Below, one piece after another: positions 45,186 through 55,059 of a stretch of DNA of 64,000 nucleotides. This DNA comes from Shimia haliotis (GTDB lineage Bacteria; Pseudomonadota; Alphaproteobacteria; Rhodobacterales; Rhodobacteraceae): positions 186,001 through 250,000 of the forward strand of contig NZ_FOSZ01000004.1 of the NCBI RefSeq assembly GCF_900114415.1. Reading direction: 5' to 3'. Positions within the stretch are counted from its first letter, which is position 1, and every line of letters begins with the position of its first letter. Made by a program: the position numbers and the translations under genes. The notes under the pieces were generated by a model. The model was not told the DNA's origin. It made no database searches and worked only from the letters and a program-made list of their open reading frames with translations.

Positions 45186-46335
45186 AGATTGGCAGAACGG
45201 CGGCTTTGGGCTTTATGTCCACTGGCCGTTTTGCCAAGCCAAATGCCCCTATTGCGACTTTAACAGCCACGTAAGCCGCGAGATCGACCAATCACGCTGG
45301 CTTAGAGCCTATTTGGTCGAGTTGGACAGAGTAGCAGCCGAAACCTCCGGACGAGTACTGAACACCGTTTTTTTCGGCGGTGGTACTCCGAGTTTAATGG
45401 ACCCCGATGTCGTCGCCGCGATTTTGGAACGCGTTCGCCAGCTTTGGCCAACGTCAAATGACATGGAAATCACCCTTGAGGCGAACCCGGGTTCTGTGGA
45501 GGCGGGAAAGTTTGCCGGATTCCGAGACGGCGGTGTGAATCGGATCTCAATGGGCATTCAGGCTTTAAACGATCGGGATCTTCAGCGATTGGGTCGCATC
45601 CACTCGGTGGATGAGGCCAGACAAGCATTTGAAATTGCAAGAAAAACTTTTGACAGGGTCAGTTTTGATCTGATCTACGCCCGTCAGGACCAAACGCTTG
45701 AAGGATGGACATTGGAGCTTCGGGAAGCTTTGTCGATGGCAATTGATCACTTGTCCCTCTATCAACTTACAGTGGAACAAGGCACGGCGTTCGGCGACCG
45801 TTACGCCCGCGGAAAGCTTCGTGGTCTGCCTGAAGATGACCTCGCCGCAGACATGTACGAAGCCACTCAGGAAATCTGCGCTGACGCGGGCATGTTGCCC
45901 TACGAGGTTTCGAATTATGCCTCCGTGGGTTCGGAATCCCGCCACAACAAGATATACTGGCGGTATGGCGACTACGTCGGCATCGGCCCTGGGGCACACG
46001 CCAGAATGACATTGAACGGCCAACGTTATGCCGTTGAAAACTGGCGCAACCCAAACAAGTGGCTGGAAATGACCGAGTCCGGAAACGGCGAGAGTCTCCG
46101 GGAAAAAATCCCACTTGATGGACAAGCCGCTGAATTTTTGCTGATGGGCCTTCGATTGACAGAAGGTGTGAGCATAACACGTTATGAAGCACTGTCCCGT
46201 CAGTCATTGGAAGGCCCGCGAATGCAGAACCTAATCGATCTCGGCATGATCGATCATCAAGCGGACACTCTTCGTGTTTTGCCGCAAGGGCGGATGGTGT
46301 TGAATTCCGTCTTGGCCGAACTGTTGGCCGACTGA
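45178..46335 (+). CDS. hemW: Radical SAM heme chaperone HemW (coproporphyrinogen III oxidase-like)
   Basis: A 385-residue radical SAM protein. The cluster motif CQAKCPYCDFN (Cx3Cx2C) lies at the N-terminus after GLYVHWPF, with the TVFFGGGTPSLM, GVNRISMGIQ and SLYQLTVEQGT segments and a HemW C-terminal winged domain. HemW inserts heme into target enzymes and is often misnamed HemN; the Cx3Cx2C with a single short N-terminus favours HemW. The only start that fits the family is a TTG at 45178, six bases after AAGGG and overlapping rdgB. Confidence 0.92.
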   Translation: MSEDWQNGGFGLYVHWPFCQAKCPYCDFNSHVSREIDQSRWLRAYLVELDRVAAETSGRVLNTVFFGGGTPSLMDPDVVAAILERVRQLWPTSNDMEITLEANPGSVEAGKFAGFRDGGVNRISMGIQALNDRDLQRLGRIHSVDEARQAFEIARKTFDRVSFDLIYARQDQTLEGWTLELREALSMAIDHLSLYQLTVEQGTAFGDRYARGKLRGLPEDDLAADMYEATQEICADAGMLPYEVSNYASVGSESRHNKIYWRYGDYVGIGPGAHARMTLNGQRYAVENWRNPNKWLEMTESGNGESLREKIPLDGQAAEFLLMGLRLTEGVSITRYEALSRQSLEGPRMQNLIDLGMIDHQADTLRVLPQGRMVLNSVLAELLAD

Positions 46336-46688
46336 TGCGCATTGTTTGGTTGATCGGTGGCCTTCTTGCTCTTGGGTGCGGTTTGATTGGCGTTGTACTG
46401 CCTCTCCTGCCGACAGTCCCTTTTCTGTTGCTGGCCACGTTTTGCTTTGCACGGTCCTCCGAGCGGCTTCACAATTGGCTTTTGTCGCACGGGACCTTTG
46501 GACCGATGATCGAAGATTGGAATCGCAACGGTGCAATCCGCCCAAGCGCCAAAAGGGCAGCAACACTGTCCATACTGGTCGTTTTTTGCATTTCTCTGGT
46601 TTTTGGCGTCAAAACCACCGTTTTGGTCATTCAAGCGGTGGTTTTGAGCGCGGTACTTTTTTTCATCTGGACGCGGCCTAACGGCTAG
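46335..46688 (+). CDS. DUF454 (YbaN-like) inner-membrane protein
   Basis: A 117-residue protein with three or four hydrophobic helices and the DUF454 pattern GCGLIGVVLPLLPTVPFLLLATFCFARSSERLHNWLLSH. The function of the family is unknown. The start overlaps the hemW stop by one base, and the end overlaps the convergent parB by 11 bases. Confidence 0.9.
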   Translation: MRIVWLIGGLLALGCGLIGVVLPLLPTVPFLLLATFCFARSSERLHNWLLSHGTFGPMIEDWNRNGAIRPSAKRAATLSILVVFCISLVFGVKTTVLVIQAVVLSAVLFFIWTRPNG

Positions 46689-47571
46689 CGGTCAGAATTC
46701 GGCACAATTCATCAAGCTCATCAAGCGTTTGATAAGTAACGGTAATTTTTCCAGATTCTCCGCCGGATACATGATCTACGCTGACTTTCATACCCAAATT
46801 CGCCGAAATATCGCCTTCTAGCGCGACCGTATCGGCGTCCTTGTGGGTCTTGGGTCGAGATTTTTTGTTTTGCTCGACGAGAGAGCCCGTTTTTTTGGCC
46901 AACTGTTCGGTCTGACGTACAGACAAACCACCCTTGATAACCTTTTTGGCCAGCTCGGACGCGTCGTCAGATGTAATCAATGCACGCGCATGACCAGCGG
47001 ACAGGTCGCCGGATTTCAGATAACCGAGGACATCATCAGGCAAGTTCAACAACCGCATCAAGTTGGCGATGTGGCTGCGGCTTTTACCAAGCGCCTCTGA
47101 AAGTTTTTCCTGTGTGTGCCCGAATTTTTCCATCAACTGACGATATCCCATCGCCTCTTCAACTGGGTTCAGGTCCGCCCGTTGAATGTTTTCGATGATA
47201 GCAATTTCCAGAACTTCAGTATCGTCATACTCCCGCACAACAATTGGAAGTTCGTGCAACTGAGCCATCTGTGATGCACGCCAACGACGTTCACCGGCGA
47301 CGATCTCAAACTGATTGGCTCCCTTTTTGCGAACGATCAAAGGCTGGATGACACCCTTTTCTTTGATCGAACTCGCAAGTTCCTCGAGCTGATCAGGCGT
47401 AAAATCTCGTCGCGGCTGGTCTGGGTTTGGGACGATTCTTTCAATCGGCACCACCATATCCGGCCGTCGAGCGGCCTCTTGCGTTTTTTGGCGAGTGTTA
47501 TCCTCAGTAACATCCGCCATTAAGGCACTCAAACCACGGCCCAAACCGCGTGTCTTTTTCTTTTCTGCCAT
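46678..47571 (-). CDS. parB: Chromosome partitioning protein ParB
   Basis: A 297-residue CTPase clamp that loads on parS and spreads. The N-terminal CTP-binding ParB/Srx domain has GERRWRASQMAQLHELP, the central HTH is TQEKLSEALGKSRSHIANLMRLL, and the C-terminal dimer domain ends the protein. It follows parA by 13 bases. Two exact parS sites lie 1.4 and 3.3 kb upstream in rsmG and mnmG. Confidence 0.97.
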   Translation of the reverse strand: MAEKKKTRGLGRGLSALMADVTEDNTRQKTQEAARRPDMVVPIERIVPNPDQPRRDFTPDQLEELASSIKEKGVIQPLIVRKKGANQFEIVAGERRWRASQMAQLHELPIVVREYDDTEVLEIAIIENIQRADLNPVEEAMGYRQLMEKFGHTQEKLSEALGKSRSHIANLMRLLNLPDDVLGYLKSGDLSAGHARALITSDDASELAKKVIKGGLSVRQTEQLAKKTGSLVEQNKKSRPKTHKDADTVALEGDISANLGMKVSVDHVSGGESGKITVTYQTLDELDELCRILTASR

Positions 47572-47584
47572 TCCGTGCCCCCTA

Positions 47585-48394
47585 CTACGCCGCTCTGTTT
47601 AGGTGTTTGCCCAAAAGCTCTTTGGCAAGATCTCGGTATGCCTCTGCACCTTTGGACCCGGGATCATATTCCGTCACGGGCTGCGCGAAGGAAGGCGCCT
47701 CAGAAACGCGAACATTTCGAGGGATCTTGGTCTCAAAAACCAGATCCCCCAGATTGTCCCGCGCGTCCTGTTCGACCTGCTGAGACAAATTATTGCGGGA
47801 ATCAAACATCGTAAGAACAATCCCCTCAATTCGCAAAGATGCGTTTGCCGTTTGACGAACTTCGCGCACAGTCAGCATCAATTGGGACAAGCCCTCCAAT
47901 GCAAAAAACTCACTTTGCAGTGGTATCAAAACCGAATCCGACGCGATCATCGCGTTGACGGTCAAAAGGTTCAAAGACGGTGGGCAGTCGATCAGAATGT
48001 AGTCAAAGCCAAAATTGTCCATTGCGGTCTGACGTAGGGCGTCATGCAAGAGAAAGCTGCGCTTTTCATTCGACATCAGCTCAATGTCGGCAGAACTTAG
48101 ATCGACGGTAGCTGGCACAATGGACATGCCGGCGACACTGGATGTTTGAATTACCTCGTCGAGATCAACTTCACCCAATATCAAGTCATATGTCGTGTAT
48201 TCTCGGTCCTCGACATCAACGCCAAGACCAGTCGAAGCGTTCCCTTGCGGGTCCAAGTCAACCAAAAGCACTTTACAGTCCTCTTCTGCCAACGAAGACG
48301 CGAGGTTAATAGCGGTTGTCGTTTTGCCAACGCCGCCTTTTTGATTGGCTACTGCGATGATCTTGGGGCCCTTGGGGCGCGATGGATCAGACAC
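47585..48394 (-). CDS. parA: Chromosome partitioning ATPase ParA
   Basis: A 269-residue deviant Walker ATPase: IIAVANQKGGVGKTTTAINLA with the signature Lys, LLVDLDPQGNASTGLG as switch I, and YILIDCPPSLNLLT as Walker B. It binds nucleoid DNA as an ATP dimer and moves ParB-parS complexes. The start overlaps the end of rsmG by 8 bases, so translation is coupled. Confidence 0.97.
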   Translation of the reverse strand: MSDPSRPKGPKIIAVANQKGGVGKTTTAINLASSLAEEDCKVLLVDLDPQGNASTGLGVDVEDREYTTYDLILGEVDLDEVIQTSSVAGMSIVPATVDLSSADIELMSNEKRSFLLHDALRQTAMDNFGFDYILIDCPPSLNLLTVNAMIASDSVLIPLQSEFFALEGLSQLMLTVREVRQTANASLRIEGIVLTMFDSRNNLSQQVEQDARDNLGDLVFETKIPRNVRVSEAPSFAQPVTEYDPGSKGAEAYRDLAKELLGKHLNRAA

Positions 48395-49010
48395 GTTGGA
48401 GCTCTCCGATCTTCAAAATGACTGCCTGTTGCTCTGTCTTACTTTGAACGGCATCCACTTGAAAAGACCACGATTCCTTTGCGGACGTGACTTCTTTTTT
48501 CCAATTAGCCCCTTTCGGGAACAATGCGACGCCATTCGAAGCCAAATGTCGTTCAGAAAATTCAAATAGGAGGGATAGATCAGCAAGCGCGCGCGCACTA
48601 AGAACCGTGGCGCCTTGAGGATCAGCTTGTTCTATCCGTTCGGTAAGAACTGTGGCTTGCACACCGGTTTCTCGCAATACCGTACGCAAAAACGCACATT
48701 TTCGTTGATCCGATTCAATTAGAGTGACCTTTTCGGGCGCTCCAGGCTCATCGCACATCAAGGCAATGACCAAACCCGGAAAGCCTCCCCCGCTTCCGAT
48801 ATCGACCCAATGGGGCGTTCCCGTTGATGAAAGGGAAAACACCTGTGTGGAATCCAATATGTGACGCGTCCAAAGCTCGGAGATCGTGGATTTGGATACA
48901 AGATTGATCCGTGGATTCCACTTAACAAGGATCTCTGCCAGTGTTTTGAGCCGCTCAGATGTTTCACGTGAAACATCGAGCGTGCCGAGAATGCGATCCG
49001 CATCGGTCAT
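48387..49010 (-). CDS. rsmG: 16S rRNA (guanine-N7-)-methyltransferase RsmG (GidB)
   Basis: A 207-residue SAM-dependent enzyme that methylates G527 of 16S rRNA. The SAM motif I is VDIGSGGGFPGLVIAL, preceded by NLVSKSTISELWTRHILDS. The codons for DVSRETS at about residues 12-18 form an exact parS palindrome (48960-48975). The start overlaps the mnmG stop by one base. Confidence 0.96.
   Translation of the reverse strand: MTDADRILGTLDVSRETSERLKTLAEILVKWNPRINLVSKSTISELWTRHILDSTQVFSLSSTGTPHWVDIGSGGGFPGLVIALMCDEPGAPEKVTLIESDQRKCAFLRTVLRETGVQATVLTERIEQADPQGATVLSARALADLSLLFEFSERHLASNGVALFPKGANWKKEVTSAKESWSFQVDAVQSKTEQQAVILKIGELQRV
48960..48975. promoter_or_regulatory. parS centromere site inside rsmG
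   Basis: TGTTTCACGTGAAACA, a perfect 16-bp palindrome identical to the canonical bacterial chromosomal parS. It is the ParB loading site and lies about 1.4 kb from parB and about 5.1 kb from the candidate oriC. Confidence 0.95.
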
Positions 49011-50881
49011 TACGCTGATTTATCCCGTTTTGCTTGGCGCAGTTTGGCAAGAAGAAGCGTTAGAGCGGCGGGCGTCATGCCATCCAAACGCCCGGCCTGT
49101 CCCAAATTGGCTGGGCGCGCCGCATTCAGCTTACTTTTGAGTTCATTTGAAAGTCCCTCAATACGGTCAAAGTCGAAATCAGAGGGGATCAACTGACTTT
49201 CATCCCGTTTCATCGCCTCCACATCACGCCTTTGGCGTTCGATGTAGTTGGCATAAAGTGCGTCTTTTTCAAGTTGGCCACGGATTTCGGGCTCCACAGA
49301 AGAAAACGCCTTATCCAAAGGAAGAAGGTCGTCAAAACCAACCTCTGGGAATGCCAAAACCTGAAACGCGGTACGACGGTTTCCATCCTGATTTACCGTA
49401 ATACCAGCGGCGTTGATCTCTTTCGGTGTCAGAGCGGCCTTTTCCAACAGTGCGCGTCCAGAGTTCAATTTCTCTTGCTTTTGACCAAACAGGCGTTTCC
49501 GCACATCGCCAATCAAACCCAGACTTTCTCCAATCGGGGTCAGTCTCTGATCCGCGTTGTCCGCGCGCAGCGACAGGCGGAATTCGGCGCGGGAGGTGAA
49601 CATGCGATAAGGTTCACTCACGCCTCGAGTGATGAGATCATCTACCATTACACCAATATAGCTATCAGAACGGCTAAAGTGATGCGGTTCTTTGCCCTGT
49701 GCAGACAAGGCAGCATTCAAACCGGCGACAAGGCCTTGCGCGGCGGCTTCTTCATATCCTGTGGTTCCATTGATCTGCCCCGCAAGATACAAGCCAGGCA
49801 CGCCTTTGACTCCCAAGGCAGCATCCAAAGCCCGCGGATCGACATAGTCGTATTCGATCGCGTAACCGGGCTGTTGGATCTCCACAACTTCAAGACCATA
49901 GATCGAGCGTACATAGTCTTCTTGAACGTCGACGGGCAAGGAAGTGGAAATACCGTTAGGGTAAACGGTGTGATCGTCCAAGCCTTCTGGCTCCAAAAAG
50001 ACCTGATGCGAATCCTTGTCCGCGAAGCGAACAATCTTGTCTTCAATAGACGGGCAATACCGTGGCCCAACACCTTCGATGTGCCCACCATACATGGCGG
50101 AACGGTCGAGGTTTTCGCGAATTATGTCGTGGGTTTTGGCGTTGGTGTGTGTGATGCCACAAGCAATCTGACGTGCGGTCGGTCGCTTGTTCAGGAAAGA
50201 GAACATCACCGGCTCGTCGTCGCCAGGTTGGCTATCGAGCAAATCCCATTTGATGGTTTTTCCGTTCAGGCGCGGAGGGGTGCCGGTCTTCAGGCGACCA
50301 AGCGGTAGTCCGAAGCTGTCGATGCGTTCAGCCAGTTTGACCGACGCGTAGTCACCCATGCGTCCACCGGAGTGCGACACGTCGCCGATATGAATTACGC
50401 CACGAAGGAAGGTTCCCGTTGTGAGAACCACCGCGTGGGCAGAAATTTCCGATCCTTCCGAGAGGATCACACCGCGTACAGCCTGGTCTTCCATGCGAAA
50501 GTCTGTGGCTTCGCCTTCAATGATGGTCAAGTTGGGCGTGGCTTCAATCTCCGCCAACATCTCTGTGCGGTAGATTTTGCGGTCAGATTGCGCACGCGGC
50601 CCCTGCACTGCTGGACCTTTGCGCCGGTTCAACAGACGGAATTGGATGCCCGCTTTGTCCGCGATCCGGCCCATAACGCCATCCAGCGCATCGACTTCAC
50701 GAACAAGATGGCCTTTACCCAAGCCGCCAATGGCCGGGTTGCAGGACATCACGCCGATGCCGGACTTTTTCAATGTTACAAGGGCGGTTTGCGCGCCCAT
50801 ACGCGCGGCGGCAGCGGCAGCGTCTGCGCCTGCGTGGCCGCCTCCGACGACGATGACGTCAAAATGTTTCACGTGAAACAC
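49010..50881 (-). CDS. mnmG: tRNA uridine-5-carboxymethylaminomethyl modification enzyme MnmG (GidA)
   Basis: A 623-residue FAD protein that, with MnmE, installs the cmnm5 group at U34 of tRNAs. The FAD motif is [22 protein letters not shown], with [23 protein letters not shown] and the GidA signatures [12 protein letters not shown] and [17 protein letters not shown]. The start is a GTG at 50881 or a second GTG at 50872; both lie in or next to a parS palindrome, and GAGGGAAGGGAG provides a ribosome binding site for either. 15 bases downstream of mnmE. Confidence 0.97.
   Translation of the reverse strand: MFHVKHFDVIVVGGGHAGADAAAAAARMGAQTALVTLKKSGIGVMSCNPAIGGLGKGHLVREVDALDGVMGRIADKAGIQFRLLNRRKGPAVQGPRAQSDRKIYRTEMLAEIEATPNLTIIEGEATDFRMEDQAVRGVILSEGSEISAHAVVLTTGTFLRGVIHIGDVSHSGGRMGDYASVKLAERIDSFGLPLGRLKTGTPPRLNGKTIKWDLLDSQPGDDEPVMFSFLNKRPTARQIACGITHTNAKTHDIIRENLDRSAMYGGHIEGVGPRYCPSIEDKIVRFADKDSHQVFLEPEGLDDHTVYPNGISTSLPVDVQEDYVRSIYGLEVVEIQQPGYAIEYDYVDPRALDAALGVKGVPGLYLAGQINGTTGYEEAAAQGLVAGLNAALSAQGKEPHHFSRSDSYIGVMVDDLITRGVSEPYRMFTSRAEFRLSLRADNADQRLTPIGESLGLIGDVRKRLFGQKQEKLNSGRALLEKAALTPKEINAAGITVNQDGNRRTAFQVLAFPEVGFDDLLPLDKAFSSVEPEIRGQLEKDALYANYIERQRRDVEAMKRDESQLIPSDFDFDRIEGLSNELKSKLNAARPANLGQAGRLDGMTPAALTLLLAKLRQAKRDKSA
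50865..50880. promoter_or_regulatory. parS centromere site at the mnmG start codon
   Basis: A second exact TGTTTCACGTGAAACA palindrome, 1.9 kb from the first. It encodes the FHVKH residues at the MnmG N-terminus and its centre contains one of the two possible GTG start codons. Bound ParB could therefore affect mnmG expression, although the site's main role is in segregation. Confidence 0.95.
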
Positions 50882-50896
50882 TCCCTTCCCTCGGTG

Positions 50897-52195
50897 CTAT
50901 TTGCCGATGCAAAAGCTCGAAAAGATTTCATCCAACAGGTTTTCAACGTCGACATGACCGACGATTGAATCAAGCGCTCGAATCGCGGTGCGCAATTCTT
51001 CTGCTCCAATATCATAATGGTCAGGTCCTAACGCGAGAACCGCACGAGCGGCGCCCAAAGATTCCGATGCACGCTTCATAGCAACGCGATGGCGCTCACG
51101 CGTCGCGACGCCAGAGCGTCCAGCTTGCTCGGAAAGTTTCTCAGTGATCTCCGCCACGAGTTCGGACACGCCAAAACCAGTTTTGCCGGAGATGGCATTT
51201 TGAGGGTCAGACAGAGTGTCAGCTTTGGCAGCGCGGAGCACGTCGTTCGGCAAAGGTGTAAAATCCGGCTCCTCTCCGTCCGATTTAAGAAAGACGCGCA
51301 GATCGGCGGCCTCAGCACGTTCGCGAGCGCGTTGGATACCGATGCCTTCGACATGGTCATCGGTTTCCCGCAGTCCCGCGGTATCCAGCAAGGTCACCGG
51401 CAAGCCGTTGAGTTCCATACGAACCTCGATCACGTCGCGGGTGGTGCCGGCAAATTCAGAGGTGATCGCGGCTTCCCGCCCTGCCAACGCGTTGAGCAAG
51501 GTGGATTTGCCGACGTTGGGCGCTCCGAGGATCGCAACTTCAAAACCGGTACGGATGCGTTCGGCAGTATCAACGCCTGCGATTTCTTTGTCGAGTTCTG
51601 TACCCACACCAGTCAAAAGCTCGGTGACTTCAGGTGTCACGTCGACGGGAACGTCTTCGTCGGCAAAATCAATAGTGGCCTCGATCAAAGCGGCCGCGCG
51701 GATCAGATCGGTGCGCCATTTTCCCGCGAGGTTGCCAAGGTCGCCGGACAGAACGCGGAGTGCTTGACGGCGTTGGGCTTCGGTTTCTGCGTCAATCAGG
51801 TCAGCAAGGCCTTCGACCTGAGCAAGATCAAGACAGCCGTTTTCCAATGCGCGACGTGTGAATTCACCAGCCTCGGCCAGACGCAACCCATCCAACTCGG
51901 AAAGCTCCCGCAAGACCGCATTCACAACGGCGGTTGAACCGTGCAAGTGCAGTTCCAAAACTTCCTCGCCGGTGAAGCTGGCCTTTTTTTCGAAATACAA
52001 CACCAGCGCTTGATCCAGACGGCGACCTTCTCGATCTTTGAGCAATTTCAAAGACGCAAAGCGCGGTGCGGGCATTTCGCCAAAGAGTGCCCTGCCCGTT
52101 TCAGCGACCCGAGAACCGGACACACGAACGACAGCGACCCCCGCTTTACCGGGGGCCGTTGCTAAGGCGAAGATTGTGTCAGGCACGAAGGCCAT
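50897..52195 (-). CDS. mnmE: tRNA modification GTPase MnmE (TrmE)
   Basis: A 432-residue G protein. The N-terminal formyl-THF-binding domain starts [22 protein letters not shown], a helical domain follows, and the inserted GTPase (about 215-365) has [14 protein letters not shown], the DTAGLRET switch and NAISGKTG. The invariant C-terminal FCIGK is present. Partner of MnmG, encoded immediately downstream. It starts 10 bases after rho. Confidence 0.97.
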   Translation of the reverse strand: MAFVPDTIFALATAPGKAGVAVVRVSGSRVAETGRALFGEMPAPRFASLKLLKDREGRRLDQALVLYFEKKASFTGEEVLELHLHGSTAVVNAVLRELSELDGLRLAEAGEFTRRALENGCLDLAQVEGLADLIDAETEAQRRQALRVLSGDLGNLAGKWRTDLIRAAALIEATIDFADEDVPVDVTPEVTELLTGVGTELDKEIAGVDTAERIRTGFEVAILGAPNVGKSTLLNALAGREAAITSEFAGTTRDVIEVRMELNGLPVTLLDTAGLRETDDHVEGIGIQRARERAEAADLRVFLKSDGEEPDFTPLPNDVLRAAKADTLSDPQNAISGKTGFGVSELVAEITEKLSEQAGRSGVATRERHRVAMKRASESLGAARAVLALGPDHYDIGAEELRTAIRALDSIVGHVDVENLLDEIFSSFCIGK

Positions 52196-52205
52196 CGCAG
52201 ATCCC

Positions 52206-53477
52206 TTAGGTGTTCATCGAGTCAAAGAACTCGGAGTTGGTTTTGGTCTGCTTGAGTTTGCCAAGCAGGAATTCCACGGCATCGGTGGTGCCCATCGGGT
52301 TAAGGATGCGGCGCAATACAAAGGTCTTGGCCAGATCGCCCTTGTCAACCAGCAGGTCTTCTTTCCGCGTGCCGGATTTGAGAATGTCGATCGCCGGGAA
52401 GACTCGTTTGTCAGCGACTTTGCGGTCGAGCACGATCTCGGAGTTACCCGTGCCTTTAAATTCTTCGAAGATCACCTCGTCCATGCGCGAACCGGTGTCG
52501 ATCAGCGCGGTGGAGATGATGGTGAGCGAACCGCCCTCTTCGATGTTACGGGCCGCACCGAAGAAACGTTTCGGTCGTTGCAAGGCGTTGGCGTCGACAC
52601 CACCGGTCAGAACTTTACCGGAGGACGGCACCACAGTGTTAAACGCCCTACCAAGTCTTGTGATCGAATCCAGAAGGATCACAACATCTCGTTTGTGCTC
52701 GACAAGGCGCTTGGCTTTTTCGATCACCATCTCGGATACAGCCACGTGACGCGTTGCGGGTTCATCAAAGGTGGAGGAGATAACCTCACCTTTCACGGAG
52801 CGCTGCATGTCTGTCACCTCTTCCGGACGTTCGTCGATCAGCAAAACGATCAAATAACACTCGGGGTGATTAGCTTCGATGGAATGCGCGATGTTTTGCA
52901 GGATCACGGTTTTACCGGTCCGCGGTGGCGCAACGATCAGGGAACGCTGACCTTTACCAATCGGCGCAACCAGGTCGATCACACGCGCGGATTTATCTTT
53001 GATGGTGGGATCCTCGATCTCCATCTTCAGACGTTCATCCGGATAAAGCGGCGTGAGGTTATCAAAGGCGATTTTATGTTTCGCTTTCTCAGGCGACTCA
53101 AAGTTGATGTGAGCAACGCCTGTAAGCGCGAAATAGCGCTCGTTGTCCTCTGGAGCCTTCATAACTCCATCAATGGTGTCACCGGTCCTCAGAGAGAACT
53201 GACGGATCATCTCAGGGCTGACATAGATGTCATCGGGACCTGGCAGATAGTTCGCCTCGGGAGACCGCAGGAAGCCAAAGCCATCCTGAAGCACCTCAAG
53301 CACGCCGTCGCCAGAGATCTCCCAACCATCGTCTGCACGTTCGCGCAGAATCTGGAACATCATCTCGCCTTTGCGCATCGTGGATGCGTTTTCGATTTCG
53401 AGCTCCTCGGCCATTGCCAGAAGGTCTTTTGGGCTTTTCGCCTTCAGATCGCCAAGAGCGAGCTTTTCTTGTGTCAT
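52206..53477 (-). CDS. rho: Transcription termination factor Rho
   Basis: A 423-residue hexameric RNA helicase. The N-terminal RNA-binding domain contains [21 protein letters not shown]. The RecA-like ATPase has [15 protein letters not shown] as the P-loop, [14 protein letters not shown] as Walker B and the Q/R-loop region near [14 protein letters not shown]. Slightly longer at the N-terminus than E. coli Rho, as usual for alphaproteobacteria. First gene of the tight rho-mnmE-mnmG-rsmG-parA-parB row. Confidence 0.98.
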   Translation of the reverse strand: MTQEKLALGDLKAKSPKDLLAMAEELEIENASTMRKGEMMFQILRERADDGWEISGDGVLEVLQDGFGFLRSPEANYLPGPDDIYVSPEMIRQFSLRTGDTIDGVMKAPEDNERYFALTGVAHINFESPEKAKHKIAFDNLTPLYPDERLKMEIEDPTIKDKSARVIDLVAPIGKGQRSLIVAPPRTGKTVILQNIAHSIEANHPECYLIVLLIDERPEEVTDMQRSVKGEVISSTFDEPATRHVAVSEMVIEKAKRLVEHKRDVVILLDSITRLGRAFNTVVPSSGKVLTGGVDANALQRPKRFFGAARNIEEGGSLTIISTALIDTGSRMDEVIFEEFKGTGNSEIVLDRKVADKRVFPAIDILKSGTRKEDLLVDKGDLAKTFVLRRILNPMGTTDAVEFLLGKLKQTKTNSEFFDSMNT

Positions 53478-53598
53478 GGAAATATCCTGTGGCCGCCCAG
53501 TATGGACGGTTCGCGGTTCTAGTGCATGGAAGACACGTGACCCGGACGGGCCAGTTGTGACATTATCTAAGCTCTGAGTCGATCTGAGTCAATTCAGG

Positions 53599-54048
53599 TT
53601 AAAACTTCACGACGACAGAAAGAACAATCACCACCATCAGAACAGTCGGCACTTCGTTCATCATACGATATTGCCGGCCAGTCAGAGTGTTTTCATCTCT
53701 CGCAAATTTTTTCCGCATGATCATCAACCAGTGATCAAACACCGTCATGGCAATCACACAAAAAGCTTTCGTGTATGGCCAAACGGCAGTCCAATCGACG
53801 ATTCCAGGCGTGAACACCAGTGTTAAACCAGCAATCCATGCCACCACACTTGCAGGCGCCATTATGTAACGCTGAAGTTTGAACTCCATAATCTTGAGAG
53901 TTTCGTCAAGATTGTCACCCTTCTCAGCACGCTCAGCATGATACACGAAAAGCCGCGGAAGATAGAAAATCCCAGCCATCCACGAAATGACCGCCATGAT
54001 GTGCAGGGACAAAACGTACGGATAGATATCGACAAGGAAGTATTCCAT
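53599..54048 (-). CDS. hemJ: Protoporphyrinogen oxidase HemJ
   Basis: A 149-residue inner-membrane protein with four helices. It has the HemJ pattern YPYVLSLHIMAVISWMAGIFYLPRLFVYH with the conserved His and Arg, KLQRYIMAPASVVAWIAG and KAFCVIAMTVFDHWL. It oxidises protoporphyrinogen IX in place of HemG or HemY-type oxidases. The ATG at 54048 starts the homologous region. It is transcribed away from the origin region and is 121 bases upstream of rho. Confidence 0.92.
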   Translation of the reverse strand: MEYFLVDIYPYVLSLHIMAVISWMAGIFYLPRLFVYHAERAEKGDNLDETLKIMEFKLQRYIMAPASVVAWIAGLTLVFTPGIVDWTAVWPYTKAFCVIAMTVFDHWLMIMRKKFARDENTLTGRQYRMMNEVPTVLMVVIVLSVVVKF

Positions 54049-54460
54049 GCTTTCGTTCTCTCGATGGCCTGACGTCCTCTCTAAATAAATAAAGAAATAT
54101 AGAAAAGGATGATGATTTTGTTGGGGAACTGTTTTCTGTGGATTACTGGTTTTTCCCTGCATTTATCCACGGTGGGAAAAACACCAAACAGGTTTTGAAC
54201 AGCCTTGAGTGCTTTCTACAAAATCTATATTTTTCAAATATTTAGAAAGATGAAGTTCTTTGTGAATCTGGGGATAACTCTGCGGATGGATTAGAGAAAG
54301 TCGAGTCTTCCCCATCTCAGAAGTTGTCCCCATCCACTGTGCGGGAATCGCTGAATGAAGTCTTGGCGACAGGAATGAATCCACCGCTTGCAAAATCTCG
54401 CACATCTTTCCAGAAAGAATACGCATTGTTCAGGACAATCCGTCCACGGAGTTATCCACA
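54049..54460. other. Candidate chromosomal replication origin (oriC)
   Basis: A 411-base gene-free region between divergent hemJ and maf. It holds DnaA-box-like 9-mers: perfect TTATCCACA at 54452-54460, TTATCCACG at 54163-54171, minus-strand TTATCCCCA at 54269-54277 and minus-strand TAATCCACA at 54137-54145. There are two very AT-rich tracts (about 54080-54120 and 54213-54262), possible unwinding elements. An inverted repeat GTTTTTCCC/GGGAAAAAC brackets the box at 54163. Genes on both sides run away from it, and parAB with two parS sites are 4-8 kb away. The hemJ/maf setting matches the usual Rhodobacterales origin neighbourhood. Confidence 0.82.
54452..54460 (+). promoter_or_regulatory. Consensus DnaA box overlapping the maf start codon
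   Basis: TTATCCACA, the high-affinity DnaA box. Its final A is the first base of the maf ATG at 54460, so DnaA bound here would cover the maf ribosome binding region. Confidence 0.8.
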
Positions 54461-55059
54461 TGTCTGCAAAACTTGTTTTGGCCTCTGGGTCAGAAATCCG
54501 CGCCACATTGCTTCACAATGCGGGGGTGGTGTTTGAAACCAACCCGGGCCGCGTGGACGAAGAAATGATCAAACGTGGGCTCGAAGCGGAGGCAGCGTCA
54601 CCCAGAGATATTGCGGACGCTTTGGCCGAAGCGAAGGCGCGCAAGATCAGCGCGAAAATGCCTGGGGCGTTGGTTTTGGGCTGTGATCAGGTGCTGGATT
54701 TTAAGGGTAAGGTGTTTTCAAAACCGGCAAGCATAGAGGCGGCGCGAGACCAATTGCAGCAGCTTCGGGGTGAACGGCATATGTTGCATTCGGCTGCGGT
54801 GCTATATGAAAACGGTCAGCCGGTCTGGCGATTTGTTGGTGTCGTGCGTCTGTTTATGCGCCAGTTCAGTGACGCGTACCTTCAAGGCTATCTTGATCGG
54901 AATTGGGACAGCATTCAGCATTCGGTTGGCGCCTACAAGCTTGAAGAAGAAGGCGTTCGGCTGTTTGAAAAAGTCGATGGTGATTACTTTACGGTTCTTG
55001 GCATGCCACTTGTCGAAATACTGTCGTATCTGACGCTGCGAGGAGATCTTGAGAAATGA
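54460..55059 (+). CDS. maf: Maf/YceF-like nucleoside triphosphate pyrophosphatase
   Basis: A 199-residue cytoplasmic pyrophosphatase of the Maf family, which removes non-canonical or modified nucleotides. It shows the N-terminal LVLASGSEIRATLLHNAG (the usual SxSPRR is changed to SGSEIR), GALVLGCDQVLDFKGKVFSKP with the catalytic Asp, and GAYKLEEEGVRLFEKVDGDY. The ATG at 54460 is preceded by a DnaA box rather than a clear ribosome binding site. First gene of maf-aroE-coaE-dnaQ, each overlapping the next by 4-8 bases. Confidence 0.92.
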   Translation: MSAKLVLASGSEIRATLLHNAGVVFETNPGRVDEEMIKRGLEAEAASPRDIADALAEAKARKISAKMPGALVLGCDQVLDFKGKVFSKPASIEAARDQLQQLRGERHMLHSAAVLYENGQPVWRFVGVVRLFMRQFSDAYLQGYLDRNWDSIQHSVGAYKLEEEGVRLFEKVDGDYFTVLGMPLVEILSYLTLRGDLEK

